NCBI GenBank assembly: GCA_041287365.1
Contig: JBEULL010000017.1
Coordinates: 124,001 to 188,000, forward strand
Reading direction: 5' to 3'
Source: JAQVIJ01 sp041287365
GTDB taxonomy: Bacteria; Desulfobacterota; Dissulfuribacteria; Dissulfuribacterales; DYLC01
Length of the DNA stretch: 64,000 bases
Below, one piece after another: positions 27,001-34,703 of the stretch; position 1 is the stretch's first letter; each line of letters opens with the position of its first letter. The position numbers and the translations under genes are program-made. The notes under the pieces are model-generated. The model was not told the origin of the DNA, made no database searches, and saw nothing but the letters and a program-made list of their open reading frames with translations.

Positions 27001-27169
27001 CCAGCACGATTGTTTGATTGGGGGCAAGCTCCACACCTGCAATTCCCGTTAGGACTGGTTCCCTGATGTCAATACTTAACTCCAAGTTAATGTGCATGGT
27101 TTCACCTGCAACGGACTGGGATGTCAGAGCCAAAAATAATAACATAAGCAAATAGAAGACGATGTGCAT
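24065..27169 (-). CDS. Secreted M1-family metallopeptidase fused to ChaN domain and PDZ domain
   Basis: 1034 residues. A signal peptide (1-21) leads into an M1 aminopeptidase-like region (to about 520) with the zinc motif HEFVH at 279-283 and third ligand E301. The spacing is 17, one less than in classical aminopeptidase N, and the GAMEN exopeptidase motif is absent (GFGFASYT instead), so specificity may differ. Residues about 680-900 form a ChaN domain (VVYVGEKHDKFEDH; GMEMFQRPFQGVLDGY; MVILAGTGHIAHRHGIP), a fold linked to heme binding in ChaN lipoproteins. About 915-1000 is a PDZ domain (GVAKTAGIEAGDIIRTVDG). The polypeptide ends in a Gln/Pro-rich tail. First gene of a coupled set with the CDF transporter and alr. 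The combination suggests handling of heme or hemoprotein fragments, fitting a cytochrome-rich cell (inference). Confidence 0.9.
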   Translation of the reverse strand: MHIVFYLLMLLFLALTSQSVAGETMHINLELSIDIREPVLTGIAGVELAPNQTIVLDTHGISVSKVQLNDKIAPLQPSKNTMTLGPFDKKTQVIIHYTKDLTLLKNQGHVAISTIEHGIHGNTLVNDTLVLTEAWYPRPSDYAVYSLTVITPKDMTSVSEADTVEVSSDGDQRRWRFHFDHPRKDVSLVVGPYEIHRIQHEDVELLCYFYSEDRGLVRTYLEKMAYYLELYRPLLGDYPFKRFAVVENRAPTGFGFASYTLLGQQVIRLPFIPDTSLGHEFVHSWFGNSVYVDFDKGNWCEGLTSYLSDYLYKEKAGKGAQYRKELLINYQSYITAADMSITDFRWGQDKKHRAVGYGKTAMLFHMLRNQVGDEAFYRAIRAFYEQHRFKPASWEDIRRAFEQTVSQDLTHFWNQWLARKDIPKLEAELEQQGEDVYLVITQKTDPLYTLTIPVVIKTGDGDIRWQITVAKGTERILLPRSDVEAVTVDPEYDVMRELTSQEFPAVLSRILGASNRYFVKTSPIYDRFAEILKADGFVELQAAQSADWNKGAVLWLGEPNTDFTRLFGESVLSQRRDMNPQGVLIEVRNNPLASSYPLCLLQAPSAQLLGMLVPRLSHMGQYSTIFMNNEGKLTIKETEPKENGMRVKLNNTIGVIETRTITNLSKALNSVLPGQVVYVGEKHDKFEDHMAQLRVIEGLQKRGHRLAVGMEMFQRPFQGVLDGYMKGEIDERTFVEKTEYLKRWGYDYHLYRDIIRFCKEHNIPIIALNLETEISQKVARDGMNSLSNEDLKRIPANIDWNDETYKNLLKRIFTAHAEGPVQNFDNFYQAQILWDETMAMSAAQYLENNPQHTMVILAGTGHIAHRHGIPNRLKRRIGRNDLVIICLHDELDPESADLLLSCPSIPPPFSAKLGVVLEEQENGLAIKEISPHGVAKTAGIEAGDIIRTVDGAPVKKISDLKLALLFKQENDSIELELLDKNKKTQRKTVTLISMTGQFGMASAGMPHPAHLQQTVQPKTGQPVAKPSSIAGKSK

Positions 27170-27221
27170 TAGATGAACCCCTTGTTTTCATGTTGTATTA
27201 AAATACATGATTCAATGATGC

Positions 27222-27227
27222 ATTATA
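27222..27227 (-). promoter_or_regulatory. Possible -10 box upstream of the M1-ChaN gene
   Basis: TATAAT on the minus strand about 55 bases ahead of the start codon. The best -35 candidate (TTGCTT) is 19 bases away, so the match is partial. The rest of the 224-base gap between this gene and pgm holds nothing else I can support. Confidence 0.3.
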
Positions 27228-27393
27228 GTTGCCTGATTTGTAACAGAAGCAATGTAACAGCGGCTTCTCAATAGTTCCATTTTTGTCTTTTGAATGTTTT
27301 TGCTGACAGCGACAAATAGAATTGTCCGGTTTAGATAGAGTGTCAGTCATCAATTAATAATGGTATCTGCACTGCGATAGATGCTGTCCCAGT

Positions 27394-29022
27394 TTATGTT
27401 ATTACATCCGGTGCATTTTTCTTTATCTTTTGCTTTGTGTTAAAGACTGTTTCATTCCAAAGGATTAAATCCTTGAGAGCCTCCTGTGTATCTCGGGTTA
27501 GGTTGCCCTGGGGTGTCTCATAGCGTTCGAGATAGACACGCAGGGTTGCTCCTTGAGTACCTGTACCAGAGAGTCTAAAGACGATACGGGAGCCGTCTTC
27601 AAATGCAACACAGATTCCCTGTTTTTGTGTCAGACTTCCGTCAACAGGGTCTTTATAGGAGAAATTTTCCGCCTTTTTCACTGTAAGCCCACAAAGGTGC
27701 TTATTCTTAAGTGACGGCAGTATCTCTTCTGCCTCGTGCATGAAATCCTGTGCAATCTTGGAGTCAATGGCTTCGTAGTCGTGCCTTGAATAGTAATTTC
27801 GACCGAATCGTTGCCAGTGTTCGTGCATGATCTTTTGCACGGATTTGCCTTTTACTGCCAATATATTGAGCCATAACAGGGCGGCCCATATGCCGTCTTT
27901 TTCACGTACATGGTTTGAACCCGTGCCGAAGCTCTCCTCACCGCAGATAGTTGCAAGCCCTGCATCCAGCAGATTTCCGAAGAATTTCCAGCCGGTGGGG
28001 GTTTCAAAGCAGGGAATGTTTAGCTTTTCTGCCACTCTGTCCGCTGCCTGACTGGTGGGCATAGAGCGTGCTATGCCACAAATGCCTGCTGCATAGCCGG
28101 GCGCCGATGGGGCATTGGCTGCAAGAATGGCCAGGCTGTCGCTGGGTGTGACGAATATGCCACGGCCCAATATCATGTTGCGGTCGCCATCGCCGTCAAA
28201 GGCAGCGGCGAAGTCCGGTCCGTCAGGCCGCATGAGCTCTTGCACCAGACCGGCCGCATATTTTAGGTTTGGGTCCGGATGTATGCCGCCGAAGTCCTCC
28301 AGGGGTATGCACCGCAGCAGCGTGTCTTCGTCCATATTCAGTCGGTCTCGAAAGATGGCTCTGAGATACGGGCCTGTGGCCGCATTCATGGCATCCAAAC
28401 GCAGTGAAAAGCCGGTTTTCAGCAGTTCTTTAATGCGTTCGAGGTCAAAGAGGGTCTCCATGAGTTGCACATAGTCGTCTATTCCATCAAACACATGAAT
28501 CGTGCTTTGAAGAACCTGTGCCGTGCCCATGGAATCCATGTCTATGTCTGGAATATCAGCTATTAAATAGTGCGTGATGTTGCGGCTTGTTTCATATATG
28601 GAATTGGTGACGGATTCCGAAGCAGGCCCGCCGTTTGCCGTGTTGAATTTTACACCGAAATCCTCGTCAATGCCCCCTGGATTGTGGCTGGCTGAAAGGA
28701 TGATGCCGCCGGAGATGCCGTATTTTCGAATGAAATGCGAGGCGGCAGGCGTGGAAAGCAGCCCGTTTTGTGCCACATAAATGTGTTTGATGCCGTTGGC
28801 TGCGGCCATTTTGATGATGGTCTGTATGGCTTGTCGATTGTAGTAGCGGCCATCTCCGCCTATTACCAGTGAGGTACCATTGGTCTCTTTCAGCTCGAAT
28901 AGAATGGCCTGCACGAAGTTTTCCAGGTAATTCGGCTGCATGAAGACGCGGGTCTTTTTTCTGAGCCCCGAGGTTCCGGGTTTTTGGTCGTCAAACGGCG
29001 TGGTCTGAATGGTTCGAATCAT
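27394..29022 (-). CDS. pgm: Phosphoglucomutase, PGM1-like branch
   Basis: Interconverts glucose-1-phosphate and glucose-6-phosphate, linking glycogen and sugar-nucleotide synthesis with glycolysis. ATG 29022 behind GTGAGG gives 542 residues; the frame open to 29079 is not needed. The N-terminus TTPFDDQKPGTSGLRKKTRVF and the phosphoserine loop SASHNPGG are diagnostic. The metal loop DGDGDR and the sugar loop GEESFG also match, with SGTGTQGATLRVYLERYE as the phosphate-binding tail. The length and N-terminus resemble the eukaryote/cyanobacterial PGM1 branch more than the short bacterial PGM/PMM type. Divergent from the sensor kinase gene with 38 bases between. A glucan phosphorylase fragment at the right edge of the window would feed it. 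Confidence 0.93.
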   Translation of the reverse strand: MIRTIQTTPFDDQKPGTSGLRKKTRVFMQPNYLENFVQAILFELKETNGTSLVIGGDGRYYNRQAIQTIIKMAAANGIKHIYVAQNGLLSTPAASHFIRKYGISGGIILSASHNPGGIDEDFGVKFNTANGGPASESVTNSIYETSRNITHYLIADIPDIDMDSMGTAQVLQSTIHVFDGIDDYVQLMETLFDLERIKELLKTGFSLRLDAMNAATGPYLRAIFRDRLNMDEDTLLRCIPLEDFGGIHPDPNLKYAAGLVQELMRPDGPDFAAAFDGDGDRNMILGRGIFVTPSDSLAILAANAPSAPGYAAGICGIARSMPTSQAADRVAEKLNIPCFETPTGWKFFGNLLDAGLATICGEESFGTGSNHVREKDGIWAALLWLNILAVKGKSVQKIMHEHWQRFGRNYYSRHDYEAIDSKIAQDFMHEAEEILPSLKNKHLCGLTVKKAENFSYKDPVDGSLTQKQGICVAFEDGSRIVFRLSGTGTQGATLRVYLERYETPQGNLTRDTQEALKDLILWNETVFNTKQKIKKNAPDVIT

Positions 29023-29060
29023 GGCTTGCCTCACGAATAGTTGTAGATTATAGCAATAGT

Positions 29061-30644
29061 ATGTGCACATTTTTATCAAAATATAAAGGATTTTTCCGGG
29101 GTATCAAAGAGCCATCCAATGAAAGATTCCCTATTTGGGTGGCTAATCTACTGTTTTTCTTTTTGCTTTTCTGCATAGTGCTTTCGTTTTTTTTCTATCA
29201 GCTGGCCGCAGCCAGAAATGCATTTTTGAAGGACGTGAATGCCCACGGCAGGCTGGTGGCAGAGGTGGTCAGTCTCAATGCCAAGGGCGCTGTGCTGGCA
29301 GGAGATGTGGTGGAAGAGGTGTTCGGTCGTTTTTTGAGCAATATTGCCAGATTTATCGATTATCTCGATACGGTTCAGCCGTTTACAGCGAAGGAACTGA
29401 TGGCTTTTGCCAGGGAATCAGGTCTGGTCGGTATCAAAATAGTGCGTTCTGATGGTGTAGCAGTGGAAGGGCCAGGCCATTGGACCGAAGGTTTGAATGT
29501 ATCGTGCGGTTCGACTCCGAGCCTCAACTATCTGGCCGACAGGCACCTCACGGTTCTGACTATCACAGGCATGCACGCTGGTTGTATTGTTTTGGCGGTG
29601 GGCACTCATCAGATAGATGCTATGCTTTCAGAGATCGGGCTTAAAAAGACCTTGTCCAAGCTGTATCAAATCGAAGGAATCCGTTATGTCAAGCTGGAGG
29701 GCGCACTGCTGGACGATTCGGTGTTTCGCGGCAATTCCGAATATCCAATGAATACGCCGTCGGATTTGCGGCACGTGGTGGAGGAAAGGGTGCCTCTTGA
29801 GACCGGCGGCGTGTTGGTGGTGGGTATAGATGCCACGCTTTTTCATGAGATGATCAGCAGATTGGTGCGGGATTTCACCATATTTGGTTTGATGCTTGCT
29901 TTGGTCGGTTCGTTTCTTTCATGGCTGTTGTATGGCATGCAGAAGAGATACATTCAGGCGGTCAAGACCTTCGAACAGAGTCTTTCCGTTCAGAGGGAGG
30001 ATGCAGCCCTGGGAAGGGCCACGGCAGCCATCGCCCATGAGATCAGGAACCCCTTGAACGCCATCGCTATGGCCATGCAGCGTCTGGTGATGGAGGCAAA
30101 AGGTCTCACCGATGAGCATAAAAAGTTATTGGATGTGTCCCTTGGTGCAGTTGGCAGAGCCAATAGGATTATTACTTCGTTATTGCATTATGCCAGGCCA
30201 ATACATTTGAATCGGACTGAGGTGAATCTCAAGCATTTTATCGAGGATAGCCTCAAACCCTATTCGGGTCGTTTCCATGAGCTTGATATAGCCTTGCAGC
30301 TTGAACTGGAAGATGGGTTGTCCATCTCAGGGGATGTCCAGCTTTTGGGACAGGTCATGGACAATCTTATCAAAAATGCCATAGATGCCCAGCCAAGTGG
30401 TGGTTTTTTGCACATAACCGCCAGGCGTAACAACGGCGAGGTTGAAATACGTATTAAAAATGCCGGCTGCATTTTGGCTGAAGGAGAATTACAGAGGGTT
30501 TTTGAACCTTATTATACAACTAAAGTCCAGGGTACAGGGTTAGGGCTTGCCATCGTAAAGCGGATCATCCATGTGCATGGCGGCAGAGTGGAGGTGTCGG
30601 CAAAGGACGGTTTCTTCGCATTGGTTTTTTATTTGCCACTGTAG
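29061..30644 (+). CDS. Membrane sensor histidine kinase of the sigma-54 two-component pair
   Basis: 527 residues. TM1 about 28-50, a periplasmic sensor of about 220 residues with no motif I recognise (it holds Cys in VSCGSTP and HAGCIVL), TM2 about 273-295. Then a HisKA domain with phospho-His H326 in IAHEIRNPLNAIAMAMQRL and a HATPase with NLIKNAIDAQPSG and GTGLGLAIVKRI. This is the NtrB/ZraS-like catalytic type. It has no PAS or HAMP that I can see clearly. ATG 29061 lacks a good ribosome site. The response regulator gene follows after 172 bases that contain an AT-rich repeat. It probably signals to that regulator. Confidence 0.9.
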   Translation: MCTFLSKYKGFFRGIKEPSNERFPIWVANLLFFFLLFCIVLSFFFYQLAAARNAFLKDVNAHGRLVAEVVSLNAKGAVLAGDVVEEVFGRFLSNIARFIDYLDTVQPFTAKELMAFARESGLVGIKIVRSDGVAVEGPGHWTEGLNVSCGSTPSLNYLADRHLTVLTITGMHAGCIVLAVGTHQIDAMLSEIGLKKTLSKLYQIEGIRYVKLEGALLDDSVFRGNSEYPMNTPSDLRHVVEERVPLETGGVLVVGIDATLFHEMISRLVRDFTIFGLMLALVGSFLSWLLYGMQKRYIQAVKTFEQSLSVQREDAALGRATAAIAHEIRNPLNAIAMAMQRLVMEAKGLTDEHKKLLDVSLGAVGRANRIITSLLHYARPIHLNRTEVNLKHFIEDSLKPYSGRFHELDIALQLELEDGLSISGDVQLLGQVMDNLIKNAIDAQPSGGFLHITARRNNGEVEIRIKNAGCILAEGELQRVFEPYYTTKVQGTGLGLAIVKRIIHVHGGRVEVSAKDGFFALVFYLPL

Positions 30645-30751
30645 CACTGTTGAAGGTGTAGCAAAAATTTTCGCACTGTTGTGCTGCGGCCTCTTGTCAT
30701 CGTAATTAACAATGTCGAGTGGTTAATGCGGATGGTCTCATAAAAAACCTT

Positions 30752-30786
30752 AATTCAACATTCAAAATTCACCGTTAAACATTAAT
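30752..30786. repeat. AT-rich intergenic repeat, copy C
   Basis: AATTCAACATTCAAAATTC followed by ACCGTTAAACATTAA, in the gap between kinase and response regulator. It closely matches the reverse complement of copy A near argH. It is the same kind of low-complexity intergenic unit and is non-coding. Confidence 0.55.
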
Positions 30787-30816
30787 GATAATTGCTTATA
30801 TAACTGGAGTGACGTC

Positions 30817-32142
30817 ATGAAAATACTCGTAGTCGATGACGAACAGGAACAATTGGAGATGCTTGCAGATTTTTTGAGGCATCAGGGCTATGACGTTCTG
30901 ACAGCCTCTGACGGTACGTCCGCCCTAAAGATTGTTCAGAACAATTCGGTTTCTTTGGTGTTATTGGACCATAAAATGCCGGGAATGACGGGCGATGAGG
31001 TGTTGGAGCGCATAGTGGCCATAAACCCACTGATAAAGGCCATTATGATAACGGCCTATGGCGAGGTGGGTACGGCCGTTCGAGTTATGCAGCTTGGAGC
31101 CATGGATTTCCTGGAAAAGCCTGTGGATCTGAGCCTACTTTTACAGAAAATACAGGGGGTAGAGGGTGAGCTGGCGGTTGAACAGGATGTACAGGATGTG
31201 GTGGAGCAGGTGAATGAATTAGAGCTTCCCATTCGCATAGCGGCCAGGAGCAGGGCCATGCAGGAGGTCATCTCCATGGCAAGACGTGTGGCCGAAAGCC
31301 CCTGGCCGGTGCTGATCAGGGGAGAGACCGGCACTGGCAAGGAGCTCATAGCAAGGCTCATTCACATGTTGAGTCCACGAAGCGACGGTCCGTTCATAGA
31401 GGTCAATTGCGCTGCTATACCCGAAAATCTCTTTGAAAGTGAGCTGTTCGGGCATGAAAAAGGTGCCTTTACCGGCGCTGTCAATCTACGGAGAGGCCGT
31501 TTCGAACTGGCTAACGGAGGTTCCCTTTTTTTGGATGAGGTGGGTGAGTTGCCCTTGTTTTTGCAACCCAAACTTCTGCGTGCCATTCAGGAGGGCCGTA
31601 TTACAAGGGTTGGGGCTGAAAAGGACGTCAAAGTCGATATTCGAATCATATCCGCCACTAATCGCAATCTCAAGGAGATGGCGGAACAAGGAGATTTCAG
31701 GGAAGACCTTTATTATCGCTTGAATGTGTTGGAGATAGTGATTCCACCACTTAGAGAGCGAAGGGAGGATATCCCTGCCCTGGTGGATTTCTTTCTGTCT
31801 AAATATTCCTCAAGGCCTGTTCAAATCTCTTCAGAGGCCATGGACCTGCTGGTCAAGTATTCTTATGCAGGCAATGTAAGGGAATTGGAGCATGTCTTGC
31901 AGCGGGTGGTGACCATGAGTAGAGGAGGGGTGATAAGATCAATAGATCTGCCTGCTGAATTGCGGAATTCATCATTGGAGATGCATGGTTCTCTCGTGCA
32001 GCGGCTCGAGGCCATGGAGCTTCAGATGATACGAAATGCCCTGGAGCGCTGCGATTGGGTGCAGACTCGAGCGGCCGAGGCCCTGGGAATCAGTGAGCGC
32101 GTGCTGCGTTACAAGATGGCAAAGTATGGAATCAAGAGATGA
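30817..32142 (+). CDS. NtrC-family sigma-54-dependent response regulator
   Basis: Activator of sigma-54 RNA polymerase. 441 residues in the standard order: receiver (1-120) with phosphorylation site D51 in LVLLDHKMPG; AAA+ domain (about 145-375) with Walker A GETGTGKE, the sigma-54 contact loop GAFTGA near residue 215, Walker B GGSLFLDEVGEL, and the sensor region RFREDLYYRLNVL-like (here FREDLYYRLNVLEI); then a Fis-type helix-turn-helix (TRAAEALGISERVLRYKMAKYGI). ATG 30817 follows GGAGTGA. Its likely partner is the kinase just upstream. The next genes, the porin-cytochrome locus, are the obvious targets, though no clear -24/-12 element was found in front of them. Confidence 0.94.
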   Translation: MKILVVDDEQEQLEMLADFLRHQGYDVLTASDGTSALKIVQNNSVSLVLLDHKMPGMTGDEVLERIVAINPLIKAIMITAYGEVGTAVRVMQLGAMDFLEKPVDLSLLLQKIQGVEGELAVEQDVQDVVEQVNELELPIRIAARSRAMQEVISMARRVAESPWPVLIRGETGTGKELIARLIHMLSPRSDGPFIEVNCAAIPENLFESELFGHEKGAFTGAVNLRRGRFELANGGSLFLDEVGELPLFLQPKLLRAIQEGRITRVGAEKDVKVDIRIISATNRNLKEMAEQGDFREDLYYRLNVLEIVIPPLRERREDIPALVDFFLSKYSSRPVQISSEAMDLLVKYSYAGNVRELEHVLQRVVTMSRGGVIRSIDLPAELRNSSLEMHGSLVQRLEAMELQMIRNALERCDWVQTRAAEALGISERVLRYKMAKYGIKR

Positions 32143-32249
32143 GTTATGTTTCAAAATAAAACAAAAATTCAATAATTACAATTAATTAACATTTTTTATA
32201 TATGGTTTTTTTCAATAAAATTTGCAAAAAACATAGAAAAAAGGCATTG

Positions 32250-32278
32250 ACGAGGTTGTCAACAAGTGATAGATGTAA
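32250..32278 (+). promoter_or_regulatory. Candidate sigma-70-type promoter before the porin-cytochrome genes
   Basis: TTGACG, 17 bases, TAGATG in an AT-rich leader about 75 bases ahead of the porin start. A typical sigma-54 GG-N10-GC element was sought in this gap and not found. Confidence 0.35.
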
Positions 32279-32326
32279 CAATGAATTGTCATTCATAAAG
32301 TTCAAGGAGAGGAGGGTATAAATGGA

Positions 32327-33739
32327 ATGAATAAAGATTGTAGTTGTTGGAGGTTGCGGCCTCTCGGTTTCGAGAGTCTGTTGTTTGCGACTCTTCTGAC
32401 GGGTTGCTTCGTATCGTCCGCCTCGGCCATCGAGACATCTGTGGGTGAGGTGGATATCAGTTCCACCACGCGTTATCAGCTTCAATGGGCAGCCTCGCCC
32501 GACAAAAAACTCCTCCCAAATGAGACCAGTGACCAGGACTTTTCAGAGCTTCTTGGGGTTCAGTATGAATCTTCAAAGATAGACGGCTTGTCTTTTTCAT
32601 TTTTGGGTAAGTATTCCAAGGACTTGGATGGCACTGCCGAGGGTTCTGTCTTTCAGGATTATCTGGATGTGAGTAGCAAGGAGCGTCAGCGCCTGGACGC
32701 CTATTATGCCTATGCCGAAAAGAAGGACATCGTTCCTGGATTGGATATGCGTCTTGGTCGTCAGTATGTGTACGGAGCGGAGGTGGTGCATTTCGACGGT
32801 CTGTGGATGAAGGCCGATAGGCTGCTCGACAATCGTTTCAGCGTGGAGGCCTTTGGAGGCCAGATCGTTCAAATGTATTCAGACCTTACCAAGAATGAAG
32901 TGGGTGGCGTGAACGTGGGTTATTACCCCATGAAGGAGCTGGCCCTATATCTGAACAGCGTCTTTTATGTCGAGAACTCCTTTGAAGCCCAGGCATATTG
33001 GCGTCCTATGGAAGGATTAAAGGTCAACGGCAGATGGGAGTTGTTGAATACTCGTAACCGTGAGGCCTCTCTGGATATCATAGGTGATATACACGCTACG
33101 GATACCACTGTGGGTGTAAATGTCTTCAGGCGGTTCAAGATCGCTCAGCACACGCTTGAGGATTTTCTGTTCGACTACACATCTTCTCTGGAGACCATAA
33201 ACAATATCAAACGGTTGTATTTGTCACGGGAAGAGGCATATACGCAGTACACTCTGTCTTTATCTCAGCCGATTCCTCATCAGAAGGGGTTGTCTGTATT
33301 TGCGCGAGGTACTGTGCGTAATCTGGATCACGACAATGCCGAGACCCTTTACACAACGGATTTTTACAGCCTCACAGGCGGTATCAATCTGGATGAGTGG
33401 CTTGGGCTCAAGGGCTTTCATTTGAGCACGGGCCTCACCTGGTGGTGGGAGAATCGGAATCGTATGTATGAGGCGGAATCCAGGTCTGTATTTTTGGACG
33501 CACGTCAGGCACTTCCATATAAATTGGAGTTGTCGGGCGGCTTCTACTACAAAGATGAGGACGTGAATTCCATGATAGAGAACGAGGGCTCCACTCACTA
33601 TTACGGTGCACTGAAATACAAGTTCGCCAAAGAAAAGTGGGCTGAGGCCAAATACGAATATGAACGGGATGATTATTATAAAGAGTTTGGAGTGGGAGAG
33701 ATCAACATGTTGACCCTTACCCTTCATGCTAATTTTTAA
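32327..33739 (+). CDS. Outer-membrane beta-barrel of a porin-cytochrome conduit
   Basis: 470 residues. A long signal sequence (about 1-35, ending SSASA) is followed by alternating hydrophobic/polar strands rich in Tyr, Trp and Phe (YYAYAEK, LDMRLGRQYVYGAEV, GVNVGYYPMKELALYLNSVFYV, LSTGLTWWWENRNRMYEAESRSV cut here by turns). It ends in TLTLHANF with a C-terminal Phe, the usual barrel-assembly signal. No heme motif. ATG 32327 is behind GGAGAGGAGGG. The next gene, a 12-heme lipoprotein, follows after 18 bases, so the two should form an outer-membrane electron conduit in which the barrel sheathes the cytochrome. From memory it resembles the porins of ext-type clusters (ExtI); I have not tested this. 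Confidence 0.82.
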   Translation: MNKDCSCWRLRPLGFESLLFATLLTGCFVSSASAIETSVGEVDISSTTRYQLQWAASPDKKLLPNETSDQDFSELLGVQYESSKIDGLSFSFLGKYSKDLDGTAEGSVFQDYLDVSSKERQRLDAYYAYAEKKDIVPGLDMRLGRQYVYGAEVVHFDGLWMKADRLLDNRFSVEAFGGQIVQMYSDLTKNEVGGVNVGYYPMKELALYLNSVFYVENSFEAQAYWRPMEGLKVNGRWELLNTRNREASLDIIGDIHATDTTVGVNVFRRFKIAQHTLEDFLFDYTSSLETINNIKRLYLSREEAYTQYTLSLSQPIPHQKGLSVFARGTVRNLDHDNAETLYTTDFYSLTGGINLDEWLGLKGFHLSTGLTWWWENRNRMYEAESRSVFLDARQALPYKLELSGGFYYKDEDVNSMIENEGSTHYYGALKYKFAKEKWAEAKYEYERDDYYKEFGVGEINMLTLTLHANF

Positions 33740-33757
33740 TTGTGGGGGAGTGAAAAG

Positions 33758-34678
33758 ATGAAAATACAAATCTCGTGCAAAATTATATTCGTATTGACAG
33801 TGCTTGTTTTGAGTCTTGGAGTCTATGGCTGTAAAAAGGAAGATACCAGCCTGAAATTCAACCACAATCTACATGTGATGGACAATTCCCTGTCCTGTGA
33901 CAGCTGCCATGCCAAGGGTAAGGACGGCAAGCTCACAAATCCCGGCATGGACAAGTGCCAGGAGTGTCATGAGATCGACATGGACAACCCGTCTGATAAG
34001 TGTCTTCAGTGCCATTCCGTGAAGGCCGCTGCCAACGATTATAAAACCGAAGGCGCCGTTACCGAAAAACCCAAGGGTTACAGGGACTTGATCTTCAAAC
34101 ATGAGGCCCATGAAGGTATAGCCGAGTGTGGTGAGTGTCATAAGGGTATCTGTAAACAGGATTCGCTCTCACAGATCGAGTGGCCTGACATGTTTACCTG
34201 CAAAAAGTGCCACAACGGTAAAACAGCGCCTATCGATTGTGAGATGTGCCATAAAGAGGTGAGAAAGGAGATCAAGCCTGAAAGCCACAATGGTGATTGG
34301 GCCATGCATCATGGTCTGGAGAGCCGATTCGATAAATCTTGTCAGTTCTGCCATGATAATCAGGAGCGTTTCTGTCAGGATTGTCACAGGACGCAGAAAC
34401 CCAAGGATCACATTCTGAGCTGGAAGACCAGCGGGCATGGCGAAGAGGCCACGCACGACAGAAGGCTCTGCGCCACATGTCATACCGCCGCCTACTGTTC
34501 AGACTGTCATCGTTCTCAGAAGCCCATTTCCCATGTCCGTGGTAACTGGATGGCCTATACTCGTGAAAATGGTCATGCCGAAGAGGCCAAGCGGAACTTC
34601 AGGAGTTGTAATGTGTGTCATACCACCTCTGAGTGCATGCAGTGTCATCAGACCATTGCGCTCAGAAGGGCGAAATAG
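33758..34678 (+). CDS. Dodecaheme c-type cytochrome lipoprotein
   Basis: 306 residues from ATG 33758 behind GGGGGAG; the frame from 33740 is not needed. The signal peptide ends in LGVYGC, giving a lipidated Cys at residue 25. Twelve CxxCH heme sites can be counted: CDSCH, CQECH, CLQCH, CGECH, CKKCH, CEMCH, CQFCH, CQDCH, CATCH, CSDCH, CNVCH, CMQCH. Many extra His residues can serve as distal ligands. Hemes occur in close pairs, as in wire-like cytochromes. Lipid anchoring with the barrel upstream and the octaheme protein 25 bases downstream suggests the periplasmic-side or through-membrane element of the conduit. It needs the Ccm/Ccs maturation genes, which are outside the window. Confidence 0.92.
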   Translation: MKIQISCKIIFVLTVLVLSLGVYGCKKEDTSLKFNHNLHVMDNSLSCDSCHAKGKDGKLTNPGMDKCQECHEIDMDNPSDKCLQCHSVKAAANDYKTEGAVTEKPKGYRDLIFKHEAHEGIAECGECHKGICKQDSLSQIEWPDMFTCKKCHNGKTAPIDCEMCHKEVRKEIKPESHNGDWAMHHGLESRFDKSCQFCHDNQERFCQDCHRTQKPKDHILSWKTSGHGEEATHDRRLCATCHTAAYCSDCHRSQKPISHVRGNWMAYTRENGHAEEAKRNFRSCNVCHTTSECMQCHQTIALRRAK

Positions 34679-34703
34679 AGATTAAATATCAGGAGGTGTG
34701 AAA

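Noticed and set aside
29023..29079. Extended pgm start at 29079
   Set aside because: It would overlap the divergent kinase gene and has no ribosome site; MIRTIQTTPF at 29022 is the family N-terminus.
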